The position numbers and the translations under genes are program-made. This document shows positions 14,385 to 26,975 of a stretch of 64,000 nucleotides of DNA, piece by piece (positions within the stretch are counted from its first letter, which is position 1; every line of letters begins with the position of its first letter). The notes beneath the pieces were generated by a model that saw nothing but the letters and a program-made list of their open reading frames with translations, searched no databases and was not told the origin of the DNA. The DNA lies in contig JALPQD010000207.1 of assembly GCA_023101885.1 (NCBI GenBank), positions 1,183,844 through 1,247,843 of the forward strand, given 5' to 3'. This DNA is from Typhlomys cinereus (lineage: Eukaryota > Chordata > Mammalia > Rodentia > Platacanthomyidae).

Positions 14385-14575
14385 GGCAGACTAGAAAGCT
14401 GGCAAACCAGGAGGCAGCATGTGTACTCGAAAGCCTGGTGACCTGAGTTCTATTCTTGGAAGCCCACATGATAGCAGCTAGAACCGACATCTGAAAGTTG
14501 TCTCTGACCTCCACCGGTGTATACCATGGCGCGTATGCTCATGCCCCTTTCCCCAAATAATTAAATAAAAATTTC
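14385..14575 (+). mobile_element. B2-like SINE, older
   Basis: agcctggtgacctgagttct, ggaagcccacatgatagcag, gttgtctctgacctccac and a final AAATAAA-rich tail follow the B2 layout, diverged. Confidence 0.65.
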
Positions 14576-14883
14576 ATCAAGGGTATGTATTGTTCCTTGT
14601 TCCTCTGCTCTTTCTGTATACATAAAAGCCAAGACTTTCATGAGAGATTGACTATAGATTAAGTCGAAGAGCGAGAACCAAGGATATTGGTGGCCTCTAG
14701 CCAAGGAAAATCTACTTGCTTTTAGGATCCCAGCCTAGAACTGCCTAACGAGCTTCTATCTCCTCTCCTCATCATTTCTCCCCTCCAAAGAGGTAACCCT
14801 AATTGTTGTTAGGTTGTCAAGCATGGTAGTCAGGGCACTCTTGCAAGGGTCTATCTAAGGGACCTCAGAAATGAATCTGGTCT

Positions 14884-15188
14884 CGGGAGAGAGAGTTCAG
14901 TGGTTAAAGCTTCACAAACAAAAGGACCCGAGTTCAGATTCCCAGTTCCCATGGAAAAAAAAATGCCAAGTGGAAATGCTACAGCTGTAATCCTGCCCTG
15001 GAAGGTGGAGTCTGGAAAATCCCAGAGCAAAGCAATGAGGTGGGAGAGGAATCCAGAATGTTTCCTGATGTTACCTTTGGGCTTCCTCAGGCACACTCAC
15101 TCAAGCGCCCTCGTGTACACACACCTGTACACACATGTATACCCATCCACATGCAACCACACACACACACGCACACCACAAGCTCATA
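14884..15188 (+). mobile_element. CA-tailed SINE
   Basis: Head gggagagagagttcagtggt, gagttcagattcccagttcc, body tcccagagcaaagcaatgag, and a long CA-rich tail (15115-15188). Confidence 0.85.
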
Positions 15189-15849
15189 AAAAAATGAATC
15201 TGATGGCTCCATTCGTATAGCAGCCAGATGAAGTAGGGAAGGGAAGTGCTTGATAGACATCTGGATAGAGACTTAGGGGGAAATAAAGGCAACAGAGGAT
15301 TCCCTCATGAGCAGAGGGAATTATCCCATCCCTATGGGAACAGGTAGGAGCTGATACAGCAACAGAGCACTATAAGCCTTAGGCAGAGCACCAGGAAACA
15401 GCAGAACAAAGGGTGGTTTAAAGTGTAAAACAAAATCAAAGCCCATTAGATTCTCTTAACAGGCTCCCAAGAGCACTTTTTAGTGTCTGATTTATTGGGT
15501 TCCCCCTTGGATCTGTTCTCCTCTGGCCTCCCAGGTTTGACTTGAGAGTGATAAACCCAGGATTGGAGCTTAGGCACCTTGAAGCTCTCCAGTGGCTCTA
15601 GGGAGGGAGAGAGAAGATTTAACCATTGTTTGTCTTTAGGGTTGGACCAGCAGTGTTTGTCTCTCTGTTTCGGCTACAGGGGCTGTGCAGGTGCTGAGGG
15701 CTGACACTGCCTGTATCTATCGGACAGCCGTTTCCTTGTCAAGAAGAAAATCATTTGTGAGAAATGGCTGATTATGTAACACTCATATGGGCCAAATTGG
15801 AGCTTTTGGGAGTGTGATTGATTATTGACCTGTTTAAACAAAATACACG

Positions 15850-15935
15850 AGGATTGGTGAGATGACTCAGTGGGTAAAGGCACCTGCATACAAGAATGGA
15901 GTCTGACTGCCCAGGGCTCAGAGGGTGAAAGAAGG
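15850..15935 (+). mobile_element. B2-like SINE head fragment
   Basis: gattggtgagatgactcagt and gggtaaaggcacctgc are a tRNA-like B2 head. The B box is decayed. Confidence 0.5.
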
Positions 15936-16335
15936 GAACAGACAAGCACAGGGAGTAACTTAGGAACCTGCAATGCCCATTTCGTTTGGGCTAAGCAACC
16001 CCAGCTTGTGATAACACACTTGGAAACTGAGGTCCTTACCTGCATATCCAATCACACACACCCCTCTCCAAAAACGCGTGAACAGCTGTGGACCTCCTAT
16101 ATAAGTGGCTTTGTTAAAAATTTGAAAACTGGTACTTATAAATGAAGGTGATTCTGATTGACCCAGAAACCAAAGCTCAAACTATGAACTAATAAAAAAA
16201 ATAAAATTATTGTTTTATTGCAGACGGAAGAGCAGTGTTTATTTTCTATAAACTGTAATCGATGAGGAGGTAATGCCTCCATGTTCCTGAGCAGCCATTT
16301 GTACCTGGAGAGAAGTGTTAATAAATACTATTTCT

Positions 16336-16663
16336 TTTTTTTTTTTACTTTTTTTAAAAATTTTTTTTATTATTATTATTTATTCAACTGTGTGCATATG
16401 CGTGTGTATATGCGCGCGCGTGTGTGTCTGTGTGTGTGTGTGTGTGTGTCTGTGTATGTGTAGAACCACGGACGAATTCGCGAACCACCATGGACGCCTC
16501 CACCTCCTTCTGCCCCGGGATTCACAGGCTCCGCCCTACCAGGACCAGAAGCGCAGGCCGCCCCCGCTTCCGCCTGGCGTCTATACGTGGGATCTGGGAT
16601 CCGAACTCAGGACCTTCCGCCTGCAAGGCGGAGGCTTAACACCTGAGCCACCTCTCCAGCCCC
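16336..16663 (-). mobile_element. CA-tailed SINE, young, with 16-bp duplication
   Basis: Nearly identical in reverse to the copies at 23297, 36338 and 52470. It has a poly(T)/(TG)n start, ggatccgaactcaggacctt (B box region reversed) and ends gccacctctccagcccc. The direct repeat aataaatactatttct is at 16320-16335 and 16664-16679. Confidence 0.95.
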
Positions 16664-17115
16664 AATAAATACTATTTCTGACCAACCAAAAAACCATTTT
16701 TAAAAAACAACTTTGTGAATAAAATCATTACGTTTAAAGCTCAGAAAATCAGTTTAAAACACAAAAAATGCACAATGTATCACAGAGCTTTCATTTCAAA
16801 TATATTGTCAGAAAAATCATATCTATGATATAATTTAAAAATTTATATAAGGACTACATACTCATGTATGTATGTATCTGTACCTATAAGTCAGGTATAC
16901 AGCATGCTATATAACTCTAGAAGTGGTACAGGTTGTGATATTTGTTTTTTTGACCATGAGACCACATAGACAAATCACGTGAAACAGATCACGTAAAACC
17001 CGTAGAAGCGCATGTGACATCTGACCTGCACATGACAACATACTGAAGTAACATGTAACATGCTTACATTTAACTCCTGACAAGGGACAGGGTTTTAAAG
17101 TTTTAAAGAACTGTG

Positions 17116-17338
17116 GGGCTGGAGAGATGGCTCAGGGGTTAAGATTATGTCTTGTAAGCAGAAGGTCCTGAGTTCGGATCCCAGGATCCCCAGGTCTCAC
17201 TTAAAAAAACACCATGGAGAACCAGCTGCAGCTTGCACTTCCTGGGAAATCCCAGAGTGAAGAAAGAAGGAGGTAGAAGCAATCCAGGATGATTCTCAAA
17301 GTCACCTTTAGTCCTCCACAGGGACACACAGTGTCCTC

Positions 17339-17375
<37 letters not shown>

Positions 17376-17393
17376 AAATAAATAAATATATAA
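17116..17393 (+). mobile_element. CA-tailed SINE with duplication
   Basis: ggggctggagagatggctca, gttcggatcccaggatcccc, body and (CA)n at 17341-17371. The near-repeat agttttaaagaa[c/g]tgtg flanks both ends. Confidence 0.92.
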
Positions 17394-17939
17394 AGTTTTA
17401 AAGAAGTGTGAACAGCAGTTTACCTGGGCAGGACAAAGGAGTTGTACCACCAGATAACTGGACAATAAAACAGAAAGTTGGAAATGACACCTGACCTTCC
17501 CCCATCATTCTGTTTGTGGGACTATCAAAGAAATGAACCCTGAAGAAATCCTACTCTAGTTTTGGGTATTTCCTGCTTTCTCTTGCTACCTAATCTCTAC
17601 TTGCTCTTCCAGACTCTCAAGAAGAAACAATGGACTACAGTTCGTCTCTTCCCAATATAGTTGCATTGGTAATACCCTCTTTTTTTGCTTTTCACTCTCA
17701 AGTTGAATTCTTATTAATTTAATGAGGGTGGGAAGCACAAACCTGGCTCTGGTGGTCTGGTAACAATCTGGGCAGTTTTACCCTGTTTTTCCTTCGCTTC
17801 GAAGAACATCTGTTTTTGCTTCTTGGCTGAGGGCTGATAGGTTAGCACAGGTGGGCTTGGAGCTTTGTGTCTCAGAGTTGTGGGTAGGTGGGCAGAGAGA
17901 ATCTTGAGATGGGTCCTGGATTAGGTGAGAAGGACCCAG

Positions 17940-19700
17940 AAACCTGAGAGCCAAAGTTTTTTTTTTTTTTTTGGTGGGGGTGAGGGGGGTGGGGAACAGG
18001 GTTAAAGATCTGGGGGAGGAAGTGCATTGCTTGATAAGGAAAGAAATCAGGCCTTGAGTCTGGGAGAATTTAAGGCCCCTTGTGGAAGTGAGGCAGGATT
18101 AGAGCAGCTATGCTGGGATGGCGCCAAAAGTCTTTGAAATTTATCATTGAAGGCCGTCCCCCACTGCTGAGATCTCCCGGAAGGAGCACCCCTGCTGAGG
18201 AACTGACTCCAGTCCTCCCAGAGATAAGATGGCCAACTTCCCTACAACAAAGGATATGGAGATGGGGACCCTGTATCATTGGGTGACCACGAAGACTGTT
18301 CCTGTAACAGAAGGAATCAGGCCCCGATATGGCAGCGCTTCGGAGAGCGTGAATGGCAAAAGCGGATGAGCAGAAAGAAGAGCGAGAGCAAAGACAGACA
18401 AAGGGCTCGAGTGCAGTGGAACAGCCCACCCGCCACTGTTTCAGAGGAAGTCTCTGACTGAGAGGTCAAATGTGTCACCATGGGTCATCGGCGGTCATCC
18501 TGGAGGGGCACTGCTGCCAGGCCGTGTGATAGCAGAACCTGCGATGTGTTGGTTGAATAGAACTCTGTAGCCCCCGAATTGGTAAGTTTTGAGAGGAGGT
18601 GGGACAGATCGTAGTCTAGGCACTGCTGGCTTGTGGCTGCAAGGAGGGGAGAGATGGAGGTTTTCTCCCACCAGAACTGGGGAGTCCGCCGTGCAAACGG
18701 TCAGAGAGTAGGCCAGCCGGAGGAGGGGTCCTCACCCGTGGGCAGTGTCTACTTGGTAAGGAGCATGCCCAAAGGAGGGCATTAAGAGGAGGGGGACGGA
18801 TCCTCAGAAGACTGGCCTAACAGTACAGCCGGGAGACTCTCCTCTCAGCATCGGGGTTCCGAGGGCAGATGGGCAGAGGGAAAAGTCTTGGGGGAGAGGG
18901 TGAAAACCCAAAACTCACCCAAGGTTGAATCAGCCAGTGGTGGATGTAAGGAAATGCAGATGGTCCCTGTTGGGGTCGCCTGAGAGGGAAGGGGCGTGAG
19001 GAGTCAGGAGGGGATTAAGCAGGAAGGCAGGAAGCAGCGAGGTACCCCCTGTAGGTGGGCCCACATCCCGACTGCCCACAGAGCACCAGGAGGAAGGCCA
19101 GCGAAGAGGAGAGACAGAGATGATGAGCAGCTCAGGGATTAGAAAAAAGACCCGTGGGGAATTCTCTGGTGAAGAGCGAGTCTTCCCTCCACCTCCAAAC
19201 TAGGGCGGACAAAGGTCAGGAAAAAATGAAGGGGGTGGTGGAAGAGATAGTTTGGCTAAGTAGGGGTCCCTCCTCATAGGCTACAGAAGAAGAGGAGGAA
19301 GGAGAGAACTGAGACAACAGTCTATGGTCCATGCATTGGTAAAGAATTGTTAATGAGAGAACAAGTGAAGAGGGAAAGAATGATCATCTTTGTGGCCAGC
19401 TGTTACAGCGTTGATAAAGGTAGGTTACTTTAGTTCAGGAACTACCACCGTTTAACCAAAAGGGAAGGGCTTTCATAAAATGGCCTGGCCAATACTCACG
19501 ACGGGAGTCCAGAAACAACTGGTCAATACTCTTCAAAAGTGTCAAGATCATAAAAGTCCAGGATAGAGAAACTGTCAGATTAGAGATGATTAAGGAGATG
19601 TGGTAATTAAATGTACGGGGATCCCAGCTAGGATCCTAACACAGGAAAAGATACCAGAAGGAAAGCGTATACAGTGTAGGCTCAGTCGGAAGTTTACTTA
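17940..19700. other. Purine-rich, unassigned 1.8-kb block in CILK1 intron 1
   Basis: The plus strand is strikingly rich in A+G (gaggaagg, ggagaggg, gaagaggagg) and the block has more CpG than the surrounding intron. No open frame resembles a known protein and no SINE or L1 is recognisable. On the minus strand a word resembling a proline-tRNA primer-binding site (tcgggggctacagag, about 18578) is preceded by sequence that could be a decayed LTR, but no confirming LTR pair was found. It could be an old retroviral LTR/leader or merely a purine-rich intron block. Confidence 0.35.
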
Positions 19701-19810
19701 ACAATATTATACCAATGCCAATTTTCTAGTTTTGACCTTCGTCCTATGGTTATCTAATATGTACATATTAGGAGACTTTGGATGCAACATGTCTATGACT
19801 GTACTGTTAA

Positions 19811-19852
19811 GACTTCAGTGTCTAACATAAGCCTTCAGTGTCTAACATAAGT
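19811..19852 (+). repeat. Local 20-bp tandem duplication
   Basis: cttcagtgtctaacataag occurs twice back to back, differing only in the linker bases. Likely replication slippage. Confidence 0.85.
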
Positions 19853-19914
19853 CCCAAATTAGAAAACAATTTTTTAAAAAGTAGATAATTGTAAGCAGTT
19901 TGCCTGTAGTGTTG

Positions 19915-20320
19915 TTGAAAAATCCATGACCACACAGGTTAAGGGAACAGAGCTTTTATTTTAGCTTATGAATGTCCAGTTACAGTTTCTTGTCCAGCTT
20001 GGAAAGAAAGCCCAGGCCAACACCAAGGGCTGAGGGAATTGGCCACACAAATCCACAGGGCTGCTGAGAGAGGGACAATCCTCGCTTGCCAGAAGAGCAT
20101 GTTTGACCAAGTATACGGAAAGATGCCAACTTTCTTAACCAGCTCCTTTCACCTCCTTCACTTGCCTAGGGGCTAATCCCACCCACCACAGCCTGGGCCT
20201 GCAGGCTTGCCTACGGTTCAACTTAGCCACCAATTCTTCACAACTACACACAGAGTGCCAGCCTTCAATTGCCAAGTTGACAACTGTATCTAAGACAATT
20301 ATGTTCTTGTGGAAGCTGCG
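19915..20320 (+). mobile_element. Unassigned rodent interspersed repeat, copy A
   Basis: Shares ordered words with the copies at 28505 (reverse), 47655 and 51300: cttttattttagctta, gggctgctgagagaggga, acaatcctcgcttgccag, gaccaagtatacgga, ttcttaaccagctcc, cctgggcctgcaggcttgc, and a terminal caagttgacaactgtatcta. Family name not recognised. Confidence 0.75.
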
Positions 20321-21293
20321 CATGAGCTTTGAGACACTTCAGGAATGATGAAGGCCACGCCTAGCTTCGCCACGCTATGATGTAGCTGGAGGCTCAGCTC
20401 CACCAGGACCGGCTCGCTCCCTTCCCTCGGAACCACTTACTTTAAAGCCTCTGCTTAGAGAGGCGGCTTGCTGTTTCTGGAAGCCCTTTAGCATCCGGCT
20501 CCCTCCAGCTTCTCTGTGTAGGTCTTTACACTGATGTGTTCCACTGCTGACTAATAAATATTTATAGAGCTCCTCCTGAGGGACGGACTCCATATGGAAG
20601 CTCAAAAACAGAAAGAATAAGAAAGTGCAGTTCCTTCTTTCAAAAAAGCTGGGAGTCTCACAGCAGGGAAGAGGGTGGTTATTCCAAGTACCGTACACCT
20701 GCCTGGGGGGTCCCAGTGTGGGGGAGGGAGCAGCAGAGCCAGGTGGTTTGGTGTCTGGCTGGGTCAATCCCATTGCGCTCAGGAGGCAGTGAGAAAAATC
20801 TTCGGAGCAGACTGAGTCATGAAAGAAAAGTAGGTGTGTTAAATGGAAAGCAGTGTTCTAGCAACCCGCAGGGTGCAGAAATGAGGATTGGGGGGGGGGT
20901 GTTAAACTTGGGGAAGACAAAGGAAAATGGGAAACATAAAGATACAGTCCCAGAGCTCTGTTCTGGAGAAGCTCAGACGTCATGTTTAAAAATATAGACT
21001 CTGACCGGATTCTGTACTAGAAAAGAAGAAAAGGCCATGAAAGAGCATTTATTCTGTGGCCAATGGAAACAACTGGAATACGCATGGGAGGTCAGAAAAT
21101 ATTACATCTGTCCTAAATATGCTGAAGCTCATGCCTGTGGCTGTAGTCCAGTAACAGCCTTGGCTTTGCTGTTGGAATTATACCCTGAAAGATGTGCAGG
21201 TGAGGGACCGTGGGTGTGTGTGACTTACATCCGTTCCTTGACTTACGGAGCCCCACTGTAAGGTGGAAACACTGTGAGCTGAACATACATTTA

Positions 21294-21431
21294 GGGGCTG
21301 GTGAGGTAAGCTCAGTGGATAGAGCACCTGCTTGCAAACCTGATGACATGAGTTCGAGGCCTTGAAGCCCACGTGTGGTCTCTTTTAAACAAACAAACAA
21401 ACAAACAAACAAACAAACAAACAAACAAACA
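21294..21431 (+). mobile_element. B2-like SINE head with (AAAC)n tail
   Basis: ggggctggtgaggtaagctc, gagcacctgcttgcaaacc and gacatgagttcgaggcc form the head. The tail is about ten AAAC units (21391-21431). Confidence 0.75.
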
Positions 21432-21824
21432 ACAGCTAGCTTTAAAAAAGAAAATATATTTAGTACATATAACCTACCAAATACTGGAGATTGGTTCAGC
21501 CTGCCTAACCTATGCTCAAAACATAATAGTCTAAAGCTGGGCGAAGTAGTCTAACGCAAAGTCTGTTTTATGAGACAGTGTTGAGTATCTTATGTACACA
21601 GAGATGGGCATCTGGTAGATAAGGTGGTGCACGAACACCAAACACAACATCCTGAAAACATAGGCTGTTCACCCCTCAGCTACTGCTCTCTTGTGGCATT
21701 GCCCACCATCAGGAGCGTCTGGAATACTGGGAAGAGATCAAATTTGAACATTCAAAGTATGGTTTTTACTAAGTGTGCATCACTTTCAGTACTTCTGTGA
21801 ACCTGGAAAACTGTTCTTTTTAAA

Positions 21825-22105
21825 AATAATTTTTAATTTTTTCCTTAGTTTTATAAGCATACTGAGTACTTAACCCTCTCCCCTCCCTCCTCCTTCTCTT
21901 TTCTCCCCTCCCTTCATCAATCCATCCCACTTCCTCCCACCCTCCTACCTGTCTGCTTCTATGGGCCCCAGGGTTCCTCCTGGAGTGTCTGCTGTAGTGG
22001 GGTTCAGGTCTCTGTGGCAGACAAGGTAGCCCCTTCTTGGGCCATCCCATTGATAAGGAGCATTCCCCTTCACTTGTCCAGCCCTAGCTCCCTAAGTTTC
22101 CACTG
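21825..22105 (-). mobile_element. L1 3' end fragment
   Basis: Reversed A-rich end, ttataagcatactgagtact, C-rich tract (ctctcccctccctcctcctt) and 3' UTR words such as ggttcaggtctctgtggcag. It matches the C-rich, reversed tail of the L1 at 4259-5865. Confidence 0.65.
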
Positions 22106-22173
22106 CATGGAAAACTGTTCTTGAACCATTGTAAAGTTGTAAACTACATGTACTCTTTAAGTGAATGGGACAA

Positions 22174-22175
<2 letters not shown>

Positions 22176-22212
<37 letters not shown>
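22176..22212 (+). repeat. (TG)n microsatellite
   Basis: About 18 TG units, free-standing in intron. Confidence 0.95.
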
Positions 22213-22215
<3 letters not shown>

Positions 22216-23296
22216 TTGTACACAGGTTGGGGGCAAATGGGATAAAATGTTTTCCTTGTACCCCCGAAAATTTTTGTAATCCTGAAGTTATTACAACATG
22301 AAGAAAGGTTTCTTAAAAAAAAAATTTTCAAAATGGTTGAGATAGGGAATCTTTAAACTGATACTTATATCTTATTAAACATTTTATTTTATCTCAAACA
22401 TACATATGTAGATTTATTCAATGCTAACTTGCTCAAAGACAACTCTTATCACAGAATATGGTTCCTCTACATATAATCATGGTATTTGTCAGGATTTGCC
22501 TCAACATAATGTGAAAAGCTCATCTAAGCTGCAGCCCAAGAAATTATAACTATATTTGCTCACCACTCCCTTTATTCATACTTATCTTCATCTACTCTAT
22601 GATATAACAAACATAATTTCTAAAACACCTACAATTTCTTTTTTTCAGTATATTATGATTCCTACGCCACTGCCATCTTCTTTAAAAAAAAAAAACTTGG
22701 GACTTTGATTTGTCAGAAATCATGTAGCTAATAAACTACATCATTTATTTAAAAAAAAAAAAGTCTGCTTTTCCCTAGAGACAATGGGAAATCAAGTTCT
22801 GTTTTTCGCTTTAAACTACGGAACTATCAGATTTGCATTTTATAATCTAGTTAGAATGTTTTTTATCATGATCATCCAAAACTTCTATATTCCAATTTAA
22901 GCAAACTTCATCATGCTTTTATTTTTTTGAGTATATAAAGAAATCATGCCATAAAAATGTTGTATGTGCATGAAATTAGTAATCGAGTAAGTCTTTTGGC
23001 TTTCTGTAGTCTTAATTGCACCAGCTTTCCTCATAGGACCCATTTTCCACTCCTTTAATTACCTTTGGCATTCATCTCTGAATCTTTACACATTTCTCCA
23101 TCTCCTTGATGAATTGTGTGGACCAAAACTTAATAGTGATTCATGTTATAATGGTATGGAGGCTCCGTTGTTTGTTTGCTTCTTGCAATGGAATTAAACT
23201 CCTGATTTAGATCTACCTATCGTTACTAAATATCTTTCTTTTACATCTAACATCATACTCTTTCCTTATCCGCTTACACTATTAACAACAATGTTT

Positions 23297-23595
23297 GGGG
23301 CTGGGAGGTGGCTCAGGGGTTAAGCCTCCGCCTTGCAGGCGGAAGGTCCTGAGTTCGGATCCCAGATCCCACGTATAGACGCCAGGCGGAAGCGGGGGCA
23401 ACCTGCGCTTGTGGTCCTGGTAGGGCGGAGCCTGTGAATCCCGGGGCAGAAGGAGGTGGAGGCGTCCATGGTGGTTCGCAAGTTCGTCCGTGGTTCTACA
23501 CATACACAGACACAGACACACACACGCGCGGGCACATACACACGCACATGCACATGCGCACAGTTGAATAAATAATAATAAAAAAATTTTTTAAA
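23297..23595 (+). mobile_element. CA-tailed SINE, young subfamily
   Basis: Carries the diagnostic head cctccgccttgcaggcgg and gttcggatcccagatccc, the body ggtagggcggagcctgtgaa, tccatggtggttcgc, and a CA-rich then AATAAT tail. Near-identical to the inverted copy 7 kb to the left. Confidence 0.95.
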
Positions 23596-24674
23596 AACAA
23601 TGCTTTCCTAGAATGTTGTTAGCAAAACTATTGATTTAAGAGCTTTATTGAAACTCTGGGATACCTTGGATCACTCAAAACATAATTACCTTCACAAGTC
23701 TCCCTTGTTACAATCTGTCTTCTTATCAAGGAACAAAAATCAATTTTTCTGGCAAGATCTAACTGCTACCACATCATGGTAGTTGCTTTATAATATATTA
23801 TTATTTCAAATAATTACAAAACGACTGTATAACAGATCAAGACTAGTGTTTCCTCCTTCACTGATGTTAGATTGACAGTATATAATTCTAGCCAAATTTT
23901 GCTTAGAGACTAAACATTATGCAAGGCTTTGGAGGGGGCACATTAAGGATAAGAAAAGGGTTGCCACTGAAGTGATTCACAAATGACACAATAAAAAAAA
24001 TAGAGAAAGCACTGTTTACATGGTAAACAGACAGCAGCCAATTCTTGGGAGGTGGAGAAATCTAACAGCCTTCAGAGAAGAGGCAGCATTGAGATATTGA
24101 AGAATTAACAAGGTCTGATTACACAGAAGAGGAGAAAAAGGAATTAAGATGTAGAGGCAGGCTATAGGTATTTGAAATGTTGGTGGATATAAAGTGTGTT
24201 TGGCTGAACATTAGAATTACTTGGAGAACCTTTAACATCCACTGATCTCCAGACCACCCATCCCTGTGCGGCACTGAAGGTTGTCAAAGTTTACTGAACT
24301 TAATAATCAAGTTTTATTGCTTCATACATGTGGTGCATTTGCAAGGCACTGTGATATGGGACTGCAATACCTGGAATGACTTATGATGAAACTTGGGAAT
24401 GACACATGAGCGTGGTATAAAGGTCATTGTGAGTGAGAATGCTGTACTCATTATTCTGAACCAGGGCACCAGAGTGAGTTCAAGGAGCACATGAAGAATG
24501 GATCAGGAATGGATGGGGGGGGGTTGAAAGGGAATGAGTGGGGAGTGCAGGAATCAGCTGCACCTCAGGGTCAGACTCAGATTATCAAAGGGGTTGACTG
24601 TCACATAGGAATTTAATCTTCATGACCAAGAAGGAAATCTGAGGGTCTCACAGAGAAGCAGCGAGATCCCCATG

Positions 24675-24722
24675 GAGCCTGAACAGGTGTTAGAGCAGGA
24701 ACAGGTGTTAGAGCAGGAAGAG
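24675..24722 (+). repeat. Short tandem duplication
   Basis: The word aacaggtgttagagcagg occurs twice in tandem. Confidence 0.85.
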
Positions 24723-24852
24723 CAGAGGCGGGCAGACTAAATGGGGGCTACGGTCACAGTGAAGCATGTGAAGGGCTTAAACCTAGGCATTGGACGGACT
24801 CAGTGTGAAACATAGGCGCGGGCTGGGCTTGGGACAGGAACATGTGCCATTT

Positions 24853-25128
24853 TTTTTATAAGTTTTTTTAAATTTATTTATTATTTATTCAATTGTGCGA
24901 GTATGCATGTGTGCGCGTAGAACCACGGACGAATTCGGGAACCACCATGGACGTCTCCACCTCCTTGTTTACTCTGCCCCGGGATTCACAGGCTCCGTCC
25001 TACCAGGACCAGAAATGCAGGCCGCCCCCACTTCCGCCTGGCGACTATACGTGGGGTCTAGGATCCGAACTCAGGACCTTCTGCCTGCAAGGCAGAGGCT
25101 TAACCCCTGAGCCACCTCTCTAGGCCCC
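24853..25128 (-). mobile_element. CA-tailed SINE with 12-bp duplication
   Basis: Reverse copy ending gccacctctctaggcccc. The repeat catgtgccattt lies at 24841-24852 and 25129-25140. Confidence 0.93.
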
Positions 25129-25184
25129 CATGTGCCATTTGTTACATGGACAAGCAGGTGTTGAATTTGAGATACAAACCACTT

Positions 25185-25254
25185 ATTTGGGGATATAGCT
25201 CTAGAGCACCAGCAGGCCCAAGGCTCAGGTTAGATCCTTAATATTGCAAAACAA

Positions 25255-25301
<47 letters not shown>

Positions 25302-25302
25302 A
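25185..25302 (+). mobile_element. ID-like SINE fragment with (AAAT)n
   Basis: ggggatatagctctagagc and agcaggcccaaggctcaggt resemble an ID/BC1 head. The tail is about 13 AAAT units (25251-25302). Confidence 0.65.
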
Positions 25303-25984
25303 ACAAATGACAAACTAATGCTCACTAGGTGATTGCAATAGCTCTCAGGCTGTCCTGCTTTTTCTTTTCCCCAGAGAATACTGGGGCTCTTCTTAGATGC
25401 ACAGGTGATACGCCACACCAGTTTCCTAGCATTCCATTCACATATACTACAATGTGAATGGTGCCCGCTTGGACTTGGACAACATGGCCACGCTGGGCTC
25501 TGACCAAGGGATGTGATGGTCTCGTCAAATGGCCGAACGGCTGTTCAACTCTGGCTACCAAACTTCAAAAGACATATTAAAGAATATACCAAGGACCTGA
25601 TGAAATGCACAGGATGTGAGGGGCCAACGAGACTGGGGAAGCCACGGTCCAATTCTCAAGCATATAAAAGGGATACAGAAAGATTAGTGGTCCTGAGAAC
25701 AGAACCATTGGCCGATGTCCCGTTTTCCTTTCTCTGCACTGAAAACAGCAACATGGGTGTCAGTCAGTTTAGCAGTAGACTAGCAGTGCTAGTCAACATA
25801 CAGTCAATTCTGAGCATATTCTACCAAGAAAAGGTTAAATACACTCTGAGATCAGCATTGTTTAGTTACCAATTATTTTCACGGTTGGTCCAAATACGAT
25901 GATTCATGTCATAATCTCTGCCATGGTCTTGAGTGTGGGATCCCCCTTCCCAGCACAGGCTAGTGTGCATGAATCCTTAGCTGG

Positions 25985-26290
25985 GGATGGTGTTTGAGAA
26001 GGTCATGGTACCTTGAAAAGGAGGAGCTAGAAGAAGGCAGGTCACAGGGGGTGGGTCTTGGAGGTTTGGGAGTCTCGCCTTGATCGCTCTAGCTCGCTGG
26101 TTCTTTCTGCCTTCCTGATGGCTGTGGTGATGAAGATCAGCCTCCTGCTTCTCCCTCCAGCCATGTTGTTTCTAGTGCAATTCCTGCCATAACGCATTAG
26201 ATCCTCTTGGGAATCGTAAGCCACATAAATACTCCCTTCTCCCCTAAGCTGCTTGAGTCTTAGTACTGTCTCACAGCAAAACCCAAGAAT
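25985..26290 (-). mobile_element. Rodent interspersed repeat, family not assigned
   Basis: gaaaaggaggagctagaaga, gtgggtcttggaggtttgg, gggaatcgtaagccacataa and ccctaagctgcttgagtct are, in my recollection, words of an abundant rodent repeat (LTR-like). Orientation and boundaries are uncertain. Confidence 0.45.
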
Positions 26291-26975
26291 AACTGCGACA
26301 ATCTGGAAGCAAAGACCAAAAACTAAGAGTTGCTCTGACAACTCAGGGCGCTGGAGAACACACTAGGAAGAAGAAGGGTACTGTGGCATATGCCACTGTT
26401 AGCTTATCGGTAGCGATGACCCTCAACTTCCTTAGCATATAGAACCTCGATATTATCCGGGATTTGGCAAGCTCTCAGACATGGCAAACTCCTACGCCAG
26501 CCCAAAGGCATAAATCTAAACCAGGCAAAGACATCAGACTGCCTGCTAAAAACTGATTAGGGATGAGACGACGATTGCAGCACATGCGCTCACAAGGGAG
26601 GGAGCTGAGATGGCAGAGGAGGGCCGTAGGAAGGCGTCTGCTCCTTGCTAAAGGCAGGTAACAGGCAGCCCGTGTTTCTGCCTTGAGCATGGTTGCGCAA
26701 GGCTGTGTTATTTAGGGCTCGGGAAGTCCAGTCTCACTGTGATGACGAGACGTCAGCTCTAAAGATGAGAATCCCATCTGCCAAGGTCGAACGAACAGAA
26801 AGCAACAGCTTCAGTCTTTGCCATACTCTGCACTGATATCTGCGTTGGGTTTCTTGCTGGATGGCCTACTTAAATCAAAGGTCCTGGATGCAGGAAGACT
26901 CTGCTCTGTTAAGTATTGTTGAAGGCATTCACCACACAGCAGGTGAAGCCTTACACTGACAGGAAATGCAATACA

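Noticed and set aside
25440..25620. Possible processed-pseudogene fragment (frame reading NVNGARLDLDNMATLGSDQG)
   Set aside because: It looks protein-like over about 30 codons, but I could not match it to any family, and no poly(A) tail or flanking duplication was found.
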